In this document: in pieces, positions 16,371 through 25,608 of the stretch
Position numbering within the stretch: position 1 is the stretch's first letter
Layout: the number at the start of each line of letters is the position of its first letter
Assembly: GCF_001687665.2 (NCBI RefSeq)
Contig: NZ_CP016543.2
Span: forward strand, 2,914,001 to 2,978,000
From: Planococcus donghaensis
GTDB taxonomy: Bacteria > Bacillota > Bacilli > Bacillales_A > Planococcaceae
DNA: 64,000 bases
Reading direction: 5' to 3'
Notes under the pieces: generated by a model
What the model was told of the DNA's origin: nothing
Seen by the model: only the letters and a program-made list of their open reading frames with translations
Database searches by the model: none
Made by a program: the position numbers and the translations under genes

Positions 16371-17827
16371 TATGCATTGCTCCTTTCCTTTGCAAAATCG
16401 CCTTGGATTTGTTCAGCTAGCAACTTTGCGCCTTGCATCACAATAGGAATGCCTCCTCCTGGATGTACTGAAGCACCTACTGCATACAAGCGATCTGTTT
16501 TAAACGGTTTAACTTGCGGTCGGAAAACGCCTGATTGGAACAAAGTTGGACCAATTCCGAAACTGCCTCCTTTAAACAAACCAAAAGCTTCTGCTTCAGA
16601 AGGTGTACGAACTTCCATCCATTCAACTGCTTCACGGAAATTCGGGAAGGCTAAACTTTCTATACGATCGATAATTCGATCAATCCATTCTTTCTCATTT
16701 GCCCAATCAATATCTGTTCCGGAAGGTACCGGAACCAATACATACAGTACGCCTTTGCCTTCTGGCGCTAGTGAATCATCTATTTTTGATGGATGAAACG
16801 TGTAAATTGCAGGATTTTCAGTCTTCTGCTTTTTCACAAACACATCATCCATGTGGTCGATGTAACTGTCACCGATGAAAAATTGGTGGACATTGCCTTC
16901 TTCATATACTTTATTCAATCCAAAATACAATAATACGCATCCAGAAGATGCTGTGTAACTTTTCTTTTTCTGTTCAGGCAACACTTTTTCAATGCCTGGA
17001 AAGTCGCCGTTATAGACAACCGCATCGAAAGCTTCAAAGCCGGATGCTGTTTCAACTCCGGTAGCTTTTTGGTTTTCAGTCACGATTTTTTTAACCGGGC
17101 TACTCGTTTTAATCGTTACGTTAGTACGTGATCGAAGTGCTTTTTCTAACACCGGAATTAAGCTGCCGTATCCACCTTTTAGGTAGTACACACCGTGTTC
17201 ATGTTCACTAAAAGGAACAAGCGCATACATGGCTGGAGCGCGGAAAGGATCTCCACCGATATACAAAGACTGCAAGGAATAAGCTAGCTGTAGTCGCTCA
17301 TCGCGGAAATAGTTCGACATAAGTTTGTTAACAGATTGTTGAGGTTTTAATTTCATCAATTTTCTTATGTTTCCTGCTGTGAAAAAATCGGCTTTATTTA
17401 CAAATGAATGCTCTAAAAATGAAGATTTGCCGATTTTAAAACGCTCACGTCCTTCTGAAATAAATCGAAGAAACCCTTCTTTTTCAGATGGAAAAACATT
17501 TTCGATTTCCTCTAACTGCCGATCAATGTCTGGATATTTTGTGTAGACTACTCCATCTGGAAAGCGAATTGAGTAAAGTGGATCACATAATAACAATTCG
17601 GTATCCTCTTCTGGAACTCCTGCTTGTTGTAAAAGGTCTTGGAACATTTCAGGTAGCAATACAATAGTAGGGCCTTGATCAATTTTAAAGCCATCCCGCT
17701 CAACAAACGTTAAACGGCCACCCAATTTATCTTCTTTTTCAAAAATAGTGACGTCAAATCCCATATTGGTTAAATACAAAGCACCCATCATGCCACCAAC
17801 GCCGCCACCAATCATCGCGATTTTCAT
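16370..17827 (-). CDS. crtN: dehydrosqualene desaturase, CrtN family
   Basis: The 485-residue FAD enzyme has dinucleotide fold MKIAMIGGGVGGMMGALYL, GPTIVLLPEMF, the LQSLYIGGDPFRAPAMYALV block and C-terminal LYAVGASVHPGGGIPIVMQG. Among the three paralogues it most resembles S. aureus CrtN, and it overlaps crtM directly. CrtN successively desaturates dehydrosqualene to 4,4'-diaponeurosporene. GGAGG precedes the ATG, and it overlaps the upstream oxidoreductase gene by 4 nt, so the pair is translationally coupled. The exact number of desaturation steps cannot be read from sequence. Confidence 0.85.
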   Translation of the reverse strand: MKIAMIGGGVGGMMGALYLTNMGFDVTIFEKEDKLGGRLTFVERDGFKIDQGPTIVLLPEMFQDLLQQAGVPEEDTELLLCDPLYSIRFPDGVVYTKYPDIDRQLEEIENVFPSEKEGFLRFISEGRERFKIGKSSFLEHSFVNKADFFTAGNIRKLMKLKPQQSVNKLMSNYFRDERLQLAYSLQSLYIGGDPFRAPAMYALVPFSEHEHGVYYLKGGYGSLIPVLEKALRSRTNVTIKTSSPVKKIVTENQKATGVETASGFEAFDAVVYNGDFPGIEKVLPEQKKKSYTASSGCVLLYFGLNKVYEEGNVHQFFIGDSYIDHMDDVFVKKQKTENPAIYTFHPSKIDDSLAPEGKGVLYVLVPVPSGTDIDWANEKEWIDRIIDRIESLAFPNFREAVEWMEVRTPSEAEAFGLFKGGSFGIGPTLFQSGVFRPQVKPFKTDRLYAVGASVHPGGGIPIVMQGAKLLAEQIQGDFAKERSNA

Positions 17828-19350
17828 GCAAATCCCTCCATTGCTGGAAGCGGTAAGATTGGAATTCCTTTTTTACCATGTTGCTCAAGTATACCGTTAG
17901 TTGTAATACGTGCCGATTCTAAGATTGTCGGTAATCCACTTCCTGGGTGTGTGCCACCACCGACTAACCAACAATTGCTCAGTTCTTCAAATTTATTGTG
18001 AGGACGGAAGACCATCATTTGTGTTAATTGATGTCCTAAGTTAAATGTCGCTCCTTGATAAACTGAATAATCTTCTTGCCAGCCCATCGGTGTTAACATT
18101 TTTTCAACTTCTATATGATCGCGAAGATTTTTGAATTCCGATTTTTCTTCAATCGTATCTAATACCAATTCACGGAAGGCTTGTTGTTCGTTTTCCCAAC
18201 CGATGTCACTAAAATTATTTGGAACTGGCGCTAAAATATACAATGCCGATTTTCCTTCAGGGGCTAAAGTCGGATCTGTCACACTTGCATTTTGCACATA
18301 AATTGAAGGGTCTGCAGAGAGGATACGCGATTTCGTCATTTCTTCTACATTTTTTTTATAATCTTTAGCAAATATAATCGTATGGTGAGAAAGATCGTAT
18401 TTTTTATCCAGTCCTAAGTAGAGCATAAACGTAGAGCACGAGTATTTTTTCTTCGCCAATTTCTCTGGTGTGTATTTTTTTAAAATTCCCGGTTCGACCA
18501 AATTATTCATAACGTGCGCAAAGTCACCGTTAATAATGACTTGATCTGCTTTTTCACGCTTGCCGTTTTCTAAGTCTACTCCTTTGACTTTACGATTTTC
18601 GATCCATAGTTTTTTTACACCTGTGCTAGTATGGATTTTGCCACCTAACTCTTCTACTACTTTCGCCATCGCATGCGATAGTTGATTTACCCCGCCAATA
18701 GGATGGAAAATGCCGTAAGCGTGCTCCATATAAGAAAGAATAGAAAATGCACCCGGACACTCCCATGGAGACATCCCTAAATACTTGGATTGAAAGGCAA
18801 AGGCCATTTTTAATCGCTCATCTTTAAAATATCGAGATAAAACATCATAAAGCGTTTTGTTTATTTCAAGTTCTGGCAACGCTTTTAAAACTTTAGGATG
18901 GACCATATCAAAATAGCTATCCATCTTTGATTGCAACATCGGCGATAAGGCTTCTAACTTCTTGGCCGTTTCTTTCATAAAACGTTCATAACCGTCTCCA
19001 TCGCCTTTGAATTTTTCATTAATTTGCTTTTTCATTTCTTGGTTATTTCGTGTCATTATCAAGTTTTCATCTTCAAAAACTAATTCATACATTGGATCTA
19101 GTTCAACAGCATTCATATAATCTTTTAAGTTACGACCTGTTACTTCAAACAATTCTTCTACTAAATGCAGCATACTCAAGAAAGTGGGACCCGTATCAAA
19201 CGTAAAATCACCAAGACGCAGCTCTGCATTTCGGCCACCTATCCACGGTTGCTTCTCATAGACATCTACTTTATATCCTCTACTTGCCAATAACATAGCT
19301 GCGGCCAGTCCCCCTGGGCCTGCGCCTATCACAATCATTCTCTCTGACAT
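17824..19350 (-). CDS. second CrtN/CrtI-family carotenoid oxidoreductase
   Basis: This FAD-dependent protein (508 aa) has MIVIGAGPGGLAAAMLL at the N-terminus, AFQSKYLGMSPWECPGAFS in the middle and CWLVGGGTHPGSGLPTILES at the C-terminus. It belongs to the phytoene-desaturase-like branch common in Bacillales. With CrtN and CrtP types nearby it may be an additional desaturase or the oxidase acting on the other end. Start ATG 19350 has GGAGG 8 nt upstream; an upstream TTG frame would cross the promoter. First gene of the minus-strand operon, under the shared promoter element. The specific reaction is uncertain. Confidence 0.8.
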   Translation of the reverse strand: MSERMIVIGAGPGGLAAAMLLASRGYKVDVYEKQPWIGGRNAELRLGDFTFDTGPTFLSMLHLVEELFEVTGRNLKDYMNAVELDPMYELVFEDENLIMTRNNQEMKKQINEKFKGDGDGYERFMKETAKKLEALSPMLQSKMDSYFDMVHPKVLKALPELEINKTLYDVLSRYFKDERLKMAFAFQSKYLGMSPWECPGAFSILSYMEHAYGIFHPIGGVNQLSHAMAKVVEELGGKIHTSTGVKKLWIENRKVKGVDLENGKREKADQVIINGDFAHVMNNLVEPGILKKYTPEKLAKKKYSCSTFMLYLGLDKKYDLSHHTIIFAKDYKKNVEEMTKSRILSADPSIYVQNASVTDPTLAPEGKSALYILAPVPNNFSDIGWENEQQAFRELVLDTIEEKSEFKNLRDHIEVEKMLTPMGWQEDYSVYQGATFNLGHQLTQMMVFRPHNKFEELSNCWLVGGGTHPGSGLPTILESARITTNGILEQHGKKGIPILPLPAMEGFA

Positions 19351-19391
19351 AACAGATGCCTCCATTTCAAATATCCCGTAAACTCTACAAT

Positions 19392-19409
19392 AGTTATACA
19401 AATATTATA
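19392..19409 (-). promoter_or_regulatory. -10 region and shared carotenoid operator of the crtN-crtM operon
   Basis: Minus strand reads TATAATATTTGTATAACT, matching the element at 63470-63487 in 16 of 18 positions and the one at 11168-11185 likewise in 16 of 18. It lies about 55 nt before the first start codon. The -35 is poor (TAGTCT-like). Confidence 0.65.
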
Positions 19410-19570
19410 CCGCCCGATTATTAAAAAGACTATTTATTTGAATTTACCCTCTTTCGACTTTTTATATGTCTTTATTCACATTTAGATATACAGTTTCTGA
19501 GAATGCTCGTTGATTATCTATTCAATTGCTATGTTGAATCTATTTTTAATCCATTATATTTTTATTCATT

Positions 19571-19604
19571 AAAAAAGCCAGCTCACAAAATGAGCTGGCT
19601 TTAT
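19571..19604 (-). terminator. terminator of the 3D/LysM gene
   Basis: AAAGCCAGCTCA (19574-19585) pairs with TGAGCTGGCTTT (19591-19602), and a T run follows on the minus strand. Confidence 0.8.
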
Positions 19605-19605
19605 A

Positions 19606-20364
19606 TCAATTTAGTATTTTTATTTTTACGTTTTTGCGTCCCCATCGAAGCGCATTGCTTTGAGTTGGGATGAAGACATCAATTTTATTTCCTTTAATTG
19701 CACTTCCAGTATCGCCTGCAACTGCGTAGCCATAGCCTTCTACGTGAACTTTCGAACCTAACGGAATAACTCTTGGATCCACTGCTATAACTTTAAGACC
19801 TGGGTTTTTCTTTAAGTTAATCCCTGTTTTTGTTATACCAGAACATCCTTTGCAGTATGCTGTGTAGGCAGTCGCACTCACTGTGAATTCTTTTGCTACC
19901 GAACCGCTTGTTGAACGAGAAGGAGTTGTTTTTTTAGAAACTGTTGTTGCTGCTGTTTTCTTTAACTTAAGTTTTTGATTTGGATAAATCGTGCTAGATT
20001 TTAAACCGTTCCAAGCTTTTAAGTTACTAACTGACACTTTTTGTGATTTTGAAATTTTGTAGAGGGTATCTCCACGTTTCACTGTGTATATTGTCGAACT
20101 TCCGCTTTTAGAAGTAGATGCTTTTTTAGAAACTGTTTTTACTGTTGTCTTTTTTAATTTTATTTTTTGGTTTGGATAAATCGTATTAGATTTTAAACCG
20201 TTCCAAGCTTTTAAGTTACTAACTGACACATTGTTCATTTTTGAAATTTTATATAGGGAATCTCCACTTTTTACTATGTATACGTTTGATGCTGCTGAAC
20301 TTTCAATCGAAGTGCCTAGGAATAAAATCAGTGCAAAACTCAAGACCATCAATAGTTTTTTCAA
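19606..20364 (-). CDS. secreted cell-wall protein with two LysM and a 3D domain (YocH-like)
   Basis: The protein (252 aa from 20364) has a Sec signal MKKLLMVLSFALILFLGTSI cleaved near SSAAS. Two LysM repeats (VYIVKSGDSLYKISKMNNVS and TIYTVKRGDTLYKISKSQKVS) each end in NQKxKLKK, and a C-terminal 3D domain (VSATAYTAYC, AVDPRVIPLG, AVAGDTG, KIDVFIP) carries the three conserved Asp. LysM binds peptidoglycan; 3D domains act as lytic transglycosylase-like enzymes. AAGGGGATAGCGG precedes a TTG at 20364, which gives a textbook signal peptide; the frame extends 12 codons further without a better site. Likely a YocH-type muralytic enzyme. Confidence 0.88.
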   Translation of the reverse strand: MKKLLMVLSFALILFLGTSIESSAASNVYIVKSGDSLYKISKMNNVSVSNLKAWNGLKSNTIYPNQKIKLKKTTVKTVSKKASTSKSGSSTIYTVKRGDTLYKISKSQKVSVSNLKAWNGLKSSTIYPNQKLKLKKTAATTVSKKTTPSRSTSGSVAKEFTVSATAYTAYCKGCSGITKTGINLKKNPGLKVIAVDPRVIPLGSKVHVEGYGYAVAGDTGSAIKGNKIDVFIPTQSNALRWGRKNVKIKILN

Positions 20365-20560
20365 TCCGCTATCCCCTTTGCTTTTTCTTAGTACAACCAA
20401 AATAGCACGGCAATATTACAAACGTGTAACAATTAGAGATAAGTTTCATTACAATATGACTTCTTTTTGTGACATAAGTATGGTTAAGGCTTAATTTTTA
20501 TCCTAAATAATGGGTTTTTAAAAGACTTTTAGACCATTTCATATGTTGCACTTGAAATAT

Positions 20561-20574
20561 ATTCCCCGGGAAAT
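20561..20574. promoter_or_regulatory. Noc-binding-site-like palindrome
   Basis: ATTCCCCGGGAAAT differs by one base from the B. subtilis Noc-binding consensus ATTTCCCGGGAAAT. It lies in the gap between dbpA and the LysM gene. Function as a nucleoid-occlusion site is inferred from the match alone. Confidence 0.45.
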
Positions 20575-20603
20575 AAAAAACACGCACTCTCAAAGAGTAC
20601 GTG
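20572..20603 (-). terminator. terminator of dbpA
   Basis: CACG-C-ACTCT (20581-20590) pairs with AGAGT-A-CGTG (20594-20603) across CAA, with one C/A mismatch. A T run follows on the minus strand. Confidence 0.7.
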
Positions 20604-20612
20604 TCAGCTTAT

Positions 20613-22058
20613 TTATTTATTTGCTTTATGAACTTTCAATGTTTTGCCTTTAACGGTCTTATCTTTCATTGCTTTTAATACCATCGGACCTTTGCCATTT
20701 AAAATATCGATATACGTTACCGTATCTTGAATTTTAATGATCCCGATATCTTCAGCTGTCACTCCGGGAATACTTGTTAACGTTCCTACAAAGTCAAAAG
20801 CACGGAGTTTCTTTTTCTTACCACCGTTAAAATACAGTTTCAGAATATCTTTATTGACTTGCTCGTTTTTGTTTTTCTTTAATTTCGGACGACTTTCTAG
20901 TTTTTCTGTAAATGCCTGCATCGCTGCATCCACTTCATGAACAGAAGGTGCGGTTCTATGTGGAATTTCAAATCCGATATAGCTTTCAATTTCAGCTAAA
21001 AATTTATCTTCGTTTGGCGTTACAAACGAAATGGCTTTACCTGTTTTCCCAGCACGTCCTGTACGACCTGAACGGTGCACGTAACTTTCTTTTTCCATTG
21101 GTAAGTCGTAATTGATGACATGCGTGATGCTGTCAATGTCAATTCCACGAGCTGCTACGTCAGTTGCTACTAAATATCGGAATTCTCCACGCTTAAATTC
21201 GTTCATAACCGCCGTCCGGTCTTCTTGCAACATGCCACCATGCAATTTATCACATGTGTAATAATGTTTTTCTAATTGTTCCATTACAAAGTCAACATTG
21301 TCTTTTGTGCGACAAAAAATAATACAGCTATCCGGATTTTCCACAATCGTCACATCACGTAATAGTGAAAACTTCTTTTGCTCTGCTACAACAAATAACG
21401 AATGATCAATTTGATCCGTCAACGTTTCTGTAGAGGCAATTTCGATATGTTGAGGATCAATCATGTACTTTTTCTGTAGTTTTTCTACATTTTCAGGCAA
21501 TGTTGCTGAAAAAAGCATCGTTGTCCGCTGTTTTGGCAATTTGTTAATAATTGCTTCTACTTGTTCAACAAACCCCATATTCAACATTTCATCTGCTTCG
21601 TCAAGAACAAGATACTCAATTTGCTCTAATTTTAATGTTCCACGCTCGATATGATCCAACACACGACCTGGAGTGCCAACTACAACATGGCATTTCTGCT
21701 TGAGTTCTGCTTGCTGATAAGCAAATGGTTGTTTACCGTAAACTGCTGCAGCTTTAATACGTTTAAAACGCCCAATATTTGTTATGTCTTCTTTTACTTG
21801 GTCTGCCAGTTCACGTGTTGGCGTCAAAATCAGCGCTTGCGGTTTGTTTTCTTCCCAGTCAACCAGCTCACATATCGGAATACCGAATGCTGCTGTTTTC
21901 CCACTACCGGTTTGCGACTTTACTGTTAGGTCAGTCTTAGAAAGGGCTACAGGGATAACTTTTTCCTGTACTTCTGTCGGTTTTGTATACCCAAGGCCAT
22001 CAAGTGCTTTTACGATTTGTTCACTAATATTGTATTCGTTAAATTTTTTGTTACTCAT
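20613..22058 (-). CDS. dbpA: DEAD-box ATP-dependent RNA helicase DbpA/YxiN
   Basis: The 481-residue helicase has Q motif, Walker [35 protein letters not shown] and the C-terminal [13 protein letters not shown]. The last about 75 residues form the DbpA RNA-binding domain ([28 protein letters not shown]). That domain recognises hairpin 92 of 23S rRNA, so the enzyme works in large-subunit assembly in the cytoplasm, often important in the cold. Length matches B. subtilis YxiN (about 480). GGAGAATAATT precedes the ATG. Monocistronic. Confidence 0.93.
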   Translation of the reverse strand: MSNKKFNEYNISEQIVKALDGLGYTKPTEVQEKVIPVALSKTDLTVKSQTGSGKTAAFGIPICELVDWEENKPQALILTPTRELADQVKEDITNIGRFKRIKAAAVYGKQPFAYQQAELKQKCHVVVGTPGRVLDHIERGTLKLEQIEYLVLDEADEMLNMGFVEQVEAIINKLPKQRTTMLFSATLPENVEKLQKKYMIDPQHIEIASTETLTDQIDHSLFVVAEQKKFSLLRDVTIVENPDSCIIFCRTKDNVDFVMEQLEKHYYTCDKLHGGMLQEDRTAVMNEFKRGEFRYLVATDVAARGIDIDSITHVINYDLPMEKESYVHRSGRTGRAGKTGKAISFVTPNEDKFLAEIESYIGFEIPHRTAPSVHEVDAAMQAFTEKLESRPKLKKNKNEQVNKDILKLYFNGGKKKKLRAFDFVGTLTSIPGVTAEDIGIIKIQDTVTYIDILNGKGPMVLKAMKDKTVKGKTLKVHKANK

Positions 22059-22170
22059 AATTATTCTCCATCTCCGTTCAAAAATTTCAGGTTCTTTTAT
22101 TATCGCACGGATTAGAAAATTCTGCAGTTAAACGATTATTAAGTTATATCTAGTTTTCTTACGCTACTTG

Positions 22171-24042
22171 TTATTGATCCATTAAGCTTACTGAAACTTT
22201 TACGTCCAAAGACTGACTACCTCCACGGTATACACCTTGAACTGGGCTCACATCATTGTAATCTCGCCCAACCCCAACACGGATGTGACTTTCTAATGCC
22301 TCTACATTGTTCGTTGGATCTAAGCCAACCCACCCAATACCTGGCACCATTACTTCTACCCAGGCGTGACTCGCAGCATCACCAACAAGTGCAGAGTTTT
22401 CACCCACATACAAATAGCCGCTAACGTAACGAGCTGGTATATGCTTACTACGCAAGATACCAAGCATCACGTGGGTGATATCTTGGCAAACCCCTTTTTT
22501 AAGAGAAAATGATTCTTCTGCTTTTGTATGAACCGTAGTAGAATCTCCGTCATACGTAAAGTGTTGATGAATATATTCCATGACATCAATCGCATATTGT
22601 ACCGGATTTTTCATCATTCCAAGTTCACGATCAATTTGACTCATTTGTTCGGGAGTTAAATACGTGTAAGCTGTATTGCTTAAAAAGGCCAAATAATGCT
22701 CCCCAAACAATTGCGAATGAAAAATAGCATTCATTTCCGGAGAATAATCGATTCGATGGATAAACGGACTTTTTTGAATACTGACAATAGAGCTGGTTTT
22801 AACTTCTAAATGTTGATGATGCTCCGCAATGAAAAAGGTTTCTACATGATTTCCCCAAATATCAATATGTTCTTTCGTCAATGAAGCAGGTGTAATGTCT
22901 GCGCGATAAGAGAGAAGACGTTGACATTCATCGGTTCTCGGTTTTAAGCGAATCGAATTCATGCTTTGGTCAACGATTGTGTCATATTCGAATATATTCG
23001 TGTGTTCAATCTTATATTTCATAGTAGTAATTCCTTTCGCGCCCATGCTCTGTGATTGGCTAGATCCTACCAATTTCGTCTCGGAATCGCTTAAATAATA
23101 GGTTTTCGAAAAGATATGGCCAATTTCATTGCAATTATTTTGAAAGTCATTCAGAAAATCCATAATTTCATCTGAATTCAACTCATCCATACTGATTTCC
23201 TTAAACTCTTTTTGTAGTTGATCTAATTTCGCGTAAAGTTCCCATGAATAATGTGAAATTTTTCCACCTTCCAATTCGTCAACTGCTTGACGGACGTGTG
23301 CCAAGCAATAGCGAATTGAACGCGGAAAATTCGTATTGGCAATTAGAAAAGACAATACTTTTTTAGGTTTCATTTGAGGGGGATTCATTTTTAAATAAGC
23401 GTTATATCCATTAGTCATCCTTAAAGCAGCTAGCCAATAATAATAGTCTTCGGACTGAGTTTGAAACGACCGCTCTAACGTTCGCTCGCAAACTACATTT
23501 AAGATACGAGCCGTTTTTTCAGCACGCTCTAACCATTTAGCAATTTTGATAATTTGGTAGGGTACGCCTCGAGGCATTGAAGACTCGACAATACCTTGTG
23601 TAATCAATGAGGTTAGCTTAACCTGTTCGAGGAAGTCTCGCATTTCTTTCACTGTGCAGCTTTGGTGGTCCATCTCCTGCAAGGTTAAATAACAGCGATT
23701 CCACGCTTCCCAGTAATCATCTGGAATGTGATCTCGACTAATTCGAGCATTTTCTCGAACAACTTTTACGCAACTTGCAACAGAGTTAAAATTGCTTTCT
23801 TCCATTGCCAAATAATAAACAAGTTGGTCTTCTTGATAGCTCGGCATAGACTGGATTTTCTCCATCGTTTCTGTCGAAGCACAAATCTCATAAACCAACT
23901 TCCAATCACTGCCTCGGGCCAACTCTTCGTCAGAGGCTTCAATCATTTGCAATAATTGCACGTCTAGAATGCGAGCATTGTTCTCTGCCCTTTCTACATT
24001 TCTCGACATCCAATACAACGAATTCGCTACACGACTAAGCAT
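22171..24042 (-). CDS. fused alpha-E domain and transglutaminase protein
   Basis: One frame joins an N-terminal alpha-E domain (residues about 1-316; SRVANSLYWMSRNVERAENNAR, LERAEKTARILN) to a bacterial transglutaminase-like protease (MKYKIEHTNIFEYD near 345 onward). The catalytic Cys is in KGVCQDITH near residue 519, with His in ASHAWVEV and Asp in LDPTNN. These two and the adjacent circularly permuted ATP-grasp form the amidoligase/peptidase set known as neighbouring separate genes elsewhere. Inside the frame AAAGGA stands 9 nt before the ATG at 23022, where a stand-alone transglutaminase would begin. Start ATG 24042 or TTG 24045; GGAGG lies upstream of both. Confidence 0.85.
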   Translation of the reverse strand: MLSRVANSLYWMSRNVERAENNARILDVQLLQMIEASDEELARGSDWKLVYEICASTETMEKIQSMPSYQEDQLVYYLAMEESNFNSVASCVKVVRENARISRDHIPDDYWEAWNRCYLTLQEMDHQSCTVKEMRDFLEQVKLTSLITQGIVESSMPRGVPYQIIKIAKWLERAEKTARILNVVCERTLERSFQTQSEDYYYWLAALRMTNGYNAYLKMNPPQMKPKKVLSFLIANTNFPRSIRYCLAHVRQAVDELEGGKISHYSWELYAKLDQLQKEFKEISMDELNSDEIMDFLNDFQNNCNEIGHIFSKTYYLSDSETKLVGSSQSQSMGAKGITTMKYKIEHTNIFEYDTIVDQSMNSIRLKPRTDECQRLLSYRADITPASLTKEHIDIWGNHVETFFIAEHHQHLEVKTSSIVSIQKSPFIHRIDYSPEMNAIFHSQLFGEHYLAFLSNTAYTYLTPEQMSQIDRELGMMKNPVQYAIDVMEYIHQHFTYDGDSTTVHTKAEESFSLKKGVCQDITHVMLGILRSKHIPARYVSGYLYVGENSALVGDAASHAWVEVMVPGIGWVGLDPTNNVEALESHIRVGVGRDYNDVSPVQGVYRGGSQSLDVKVSVSLMDQ

Positions 24043-25499
24043 CAAGAGTCCGCCTCCTCTTCTTTATTTTTGAACACCCATGTGTCCTTTCCACCGCCAC
24101 CTTGTGAAGAATTGACAACAAGTGAACCTTCTTTTAAAGCAACTCGGGAAAGTCCGCCTGGCATAACATGCGTATCTTCACCTCTTACTACAAAGACTCT
24201 CAAATCAACATGGCATGGATAAAATTCTTCTCCTTGATATGCAGGAGCACGAGATAATTTAATCGTTGGCTGAGCAATATATTGGTGGGGTGTTTCAATA
24301 ATTTTCTCTCGGAATATTTCGATCAATTCCTCAGAAGCATGTGGCCCGACTAACATATCGTAGCCACCTGACGCACCCACATTTTTTACTACCAATTCGT
24401 TTAAGTGATCCAATACCCATTCCCGCTCCTCAGGATTGTCTAATAGATACGTTTTGACATTATCGATAATTGGTTCTTCTCCCAAATAATAGCGGATCAT
24501 GTCCGGAACATATGCATAAATAGCTTTATCATCAGCCACTCCATTGCCAATGCCATTTAAAATGGCTACATTGCCTTTTCTATAAGCCATCAAAAGTCCA
24601 GGGACCCCTAACGCAGACTCGGCTAAAAATGCTTCCGGATCTAAGTAATCATCATCAATTCGGCGATAAATGATATCTACCCGTTTCAAGCCTCTCATAG
24701 ACTTCATATAAACAATATTTTTTTTGACGATCAAGTCCCGTCCTTCTACTAAATCGATTCCCATTTGTTGAGCTAAAAATACGTGATCATAATAAGCAGA
24801 GTTATACATACCTGGCGTTAACAAAACCGCAAAAGCTTTATCTTTTCTTGATTCTGGTGCATGATCTAATATCGCTTGATGCAAATGAGACAATTGGTGC
24901 TCGAGGGTGTGAACAGACTGGTTAGCGAAAAATTCGGGGTACACTTGGCGCATAACATATCGATTTTGATACACGTATGACAAGCCTGAAGGGTTTCGTA
25001 AATTATCTTCAAGTACGTGATACTTCCCTTCTTCATCACGAATCAAATCAATACCCGCTAAAAAAATGTGGTTTTTTAGTGGAATGTCGATGCCTTTTAC
25101 TTGTTCATCATAATAATAAGGGTTTTCTTCTACTAATCGCCTTGGGACGATTCCATCTTGAAGAATACGTTTTTCATTGTAAACATCTTCTAAAAATTGG
25201 TTGAGTGCTTCTGCACGTTGAATCATTCCTTTTTCAATCACTTCCCAATCTTCGGAAGGAATAATAATTGGAACAAAATCAAAAGGCATTGTTCGTTCAG
25301 TCCCAACATTATTGTTGTATACAGTGAATGTAATGCCCTGTCTTAAAAATGACAATTGAGCGGTCTCGTGCTTTTCTCTAAGCTCATCGTTTGAAAATTT
25401 TTGAAGAACCTCAAAGAATTTTCGGTAATGCGATTTCGGCTTTCCATGTGGCGTAAACATTTCATCAAAAAATGCTCCAGTTGAATAAGTTTTGAACAA
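24042..25499 (-). CDS. circularly permuted ATP-grasp amidoligase-type protein
   Basis: The protein (485 aa) belongs to the DUF404/DUF407 ATP-grasp family: EDNLRNPSGLSYVYQNR, VDIIYRRIDDDYLDPE, NGIGNGVADDKAIYAYVP, VVKNVGASGGYDMLVGP and DLRVFVV. The family is thought to form peptide-like amide bonds, paired with an alpha-E and a transglutaminase protein; that pair is the next gene, overlapping by one codon. The upstream gap lacks a good ATG; AAGGGGG stands 8 nt before TTG 25499, which I take as start (an earlier in-frame TTG at 25517 precedes the site). Product unknown in any species I can recall. Confidence 0.85.
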   Translation of the reverse strand: MFKTYSTGAFFDEMFTPHGKPKSHYRKFFEVLQKFSNDELREKHETAQLSFLRQGITFTVYNNNVGTERTMPFDFVPIIIPSEDWEVIEKGMIQRAEALNQFLEDVYNEKRILQDGIVPRRLVEENPYYYDEQVKGIDIPLKNHIFLAGIDLIRDEEGKYHVLEDNLRNPSGLSYVYQNRYVMRQVYPEFFANQSVHTLEHQLSHLHQAILDHAPESRKDKAFAVLLTPGMYNSAYYDHVFLAQQMGIDLVEGRDLIVKKNIVYMKSMRGLKRVDIIYRRIDDDYLDPEAFLAESALGVPGLLMAYRKGNVAILNGIGNGVADDKAIYAYVPDMIRYYLGEEPIIDNVKTYLLDNPEEREWVLDHLNELVVKNVGASGGYDMLVGPHASEELIEIFREKIIETPHQYIAQPTIKLSRAPAYQGEEFYPCHVDLRVFVVRGEDTHVMPGGLSRVALKEGSLVVNSSQGGGGKDTWVFKNKEEEADS

Positions 25500-25548
25500 A
25501 CCGGTGACCCCCTTCAATACATAGAATATTCAGACAAAAAATGAGTAA

Positions 25549-25588
25549 GAAAAAGCTATGCCGTTTCTGCAAACGCGCATAGCTTATC
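25549..25588 (-). terminator. terminator of the YtxH gene
   Basis: AGCTATGC (25555-25562) pairs with GCATAGCT (25578-25585), with an inner GTTT/AAAC pairing. A T run follows on the minus strand. Confidence 0.7.
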
Positions 25589-25608
25589 TTACTTCTATTA
25601 TAACAAAA

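Noticed and set aside
21805..21820. TCACGTG in dbpA as second parS
   Set aside because: Only the central CACGTG and one arm match; the outer parS bases are absent.
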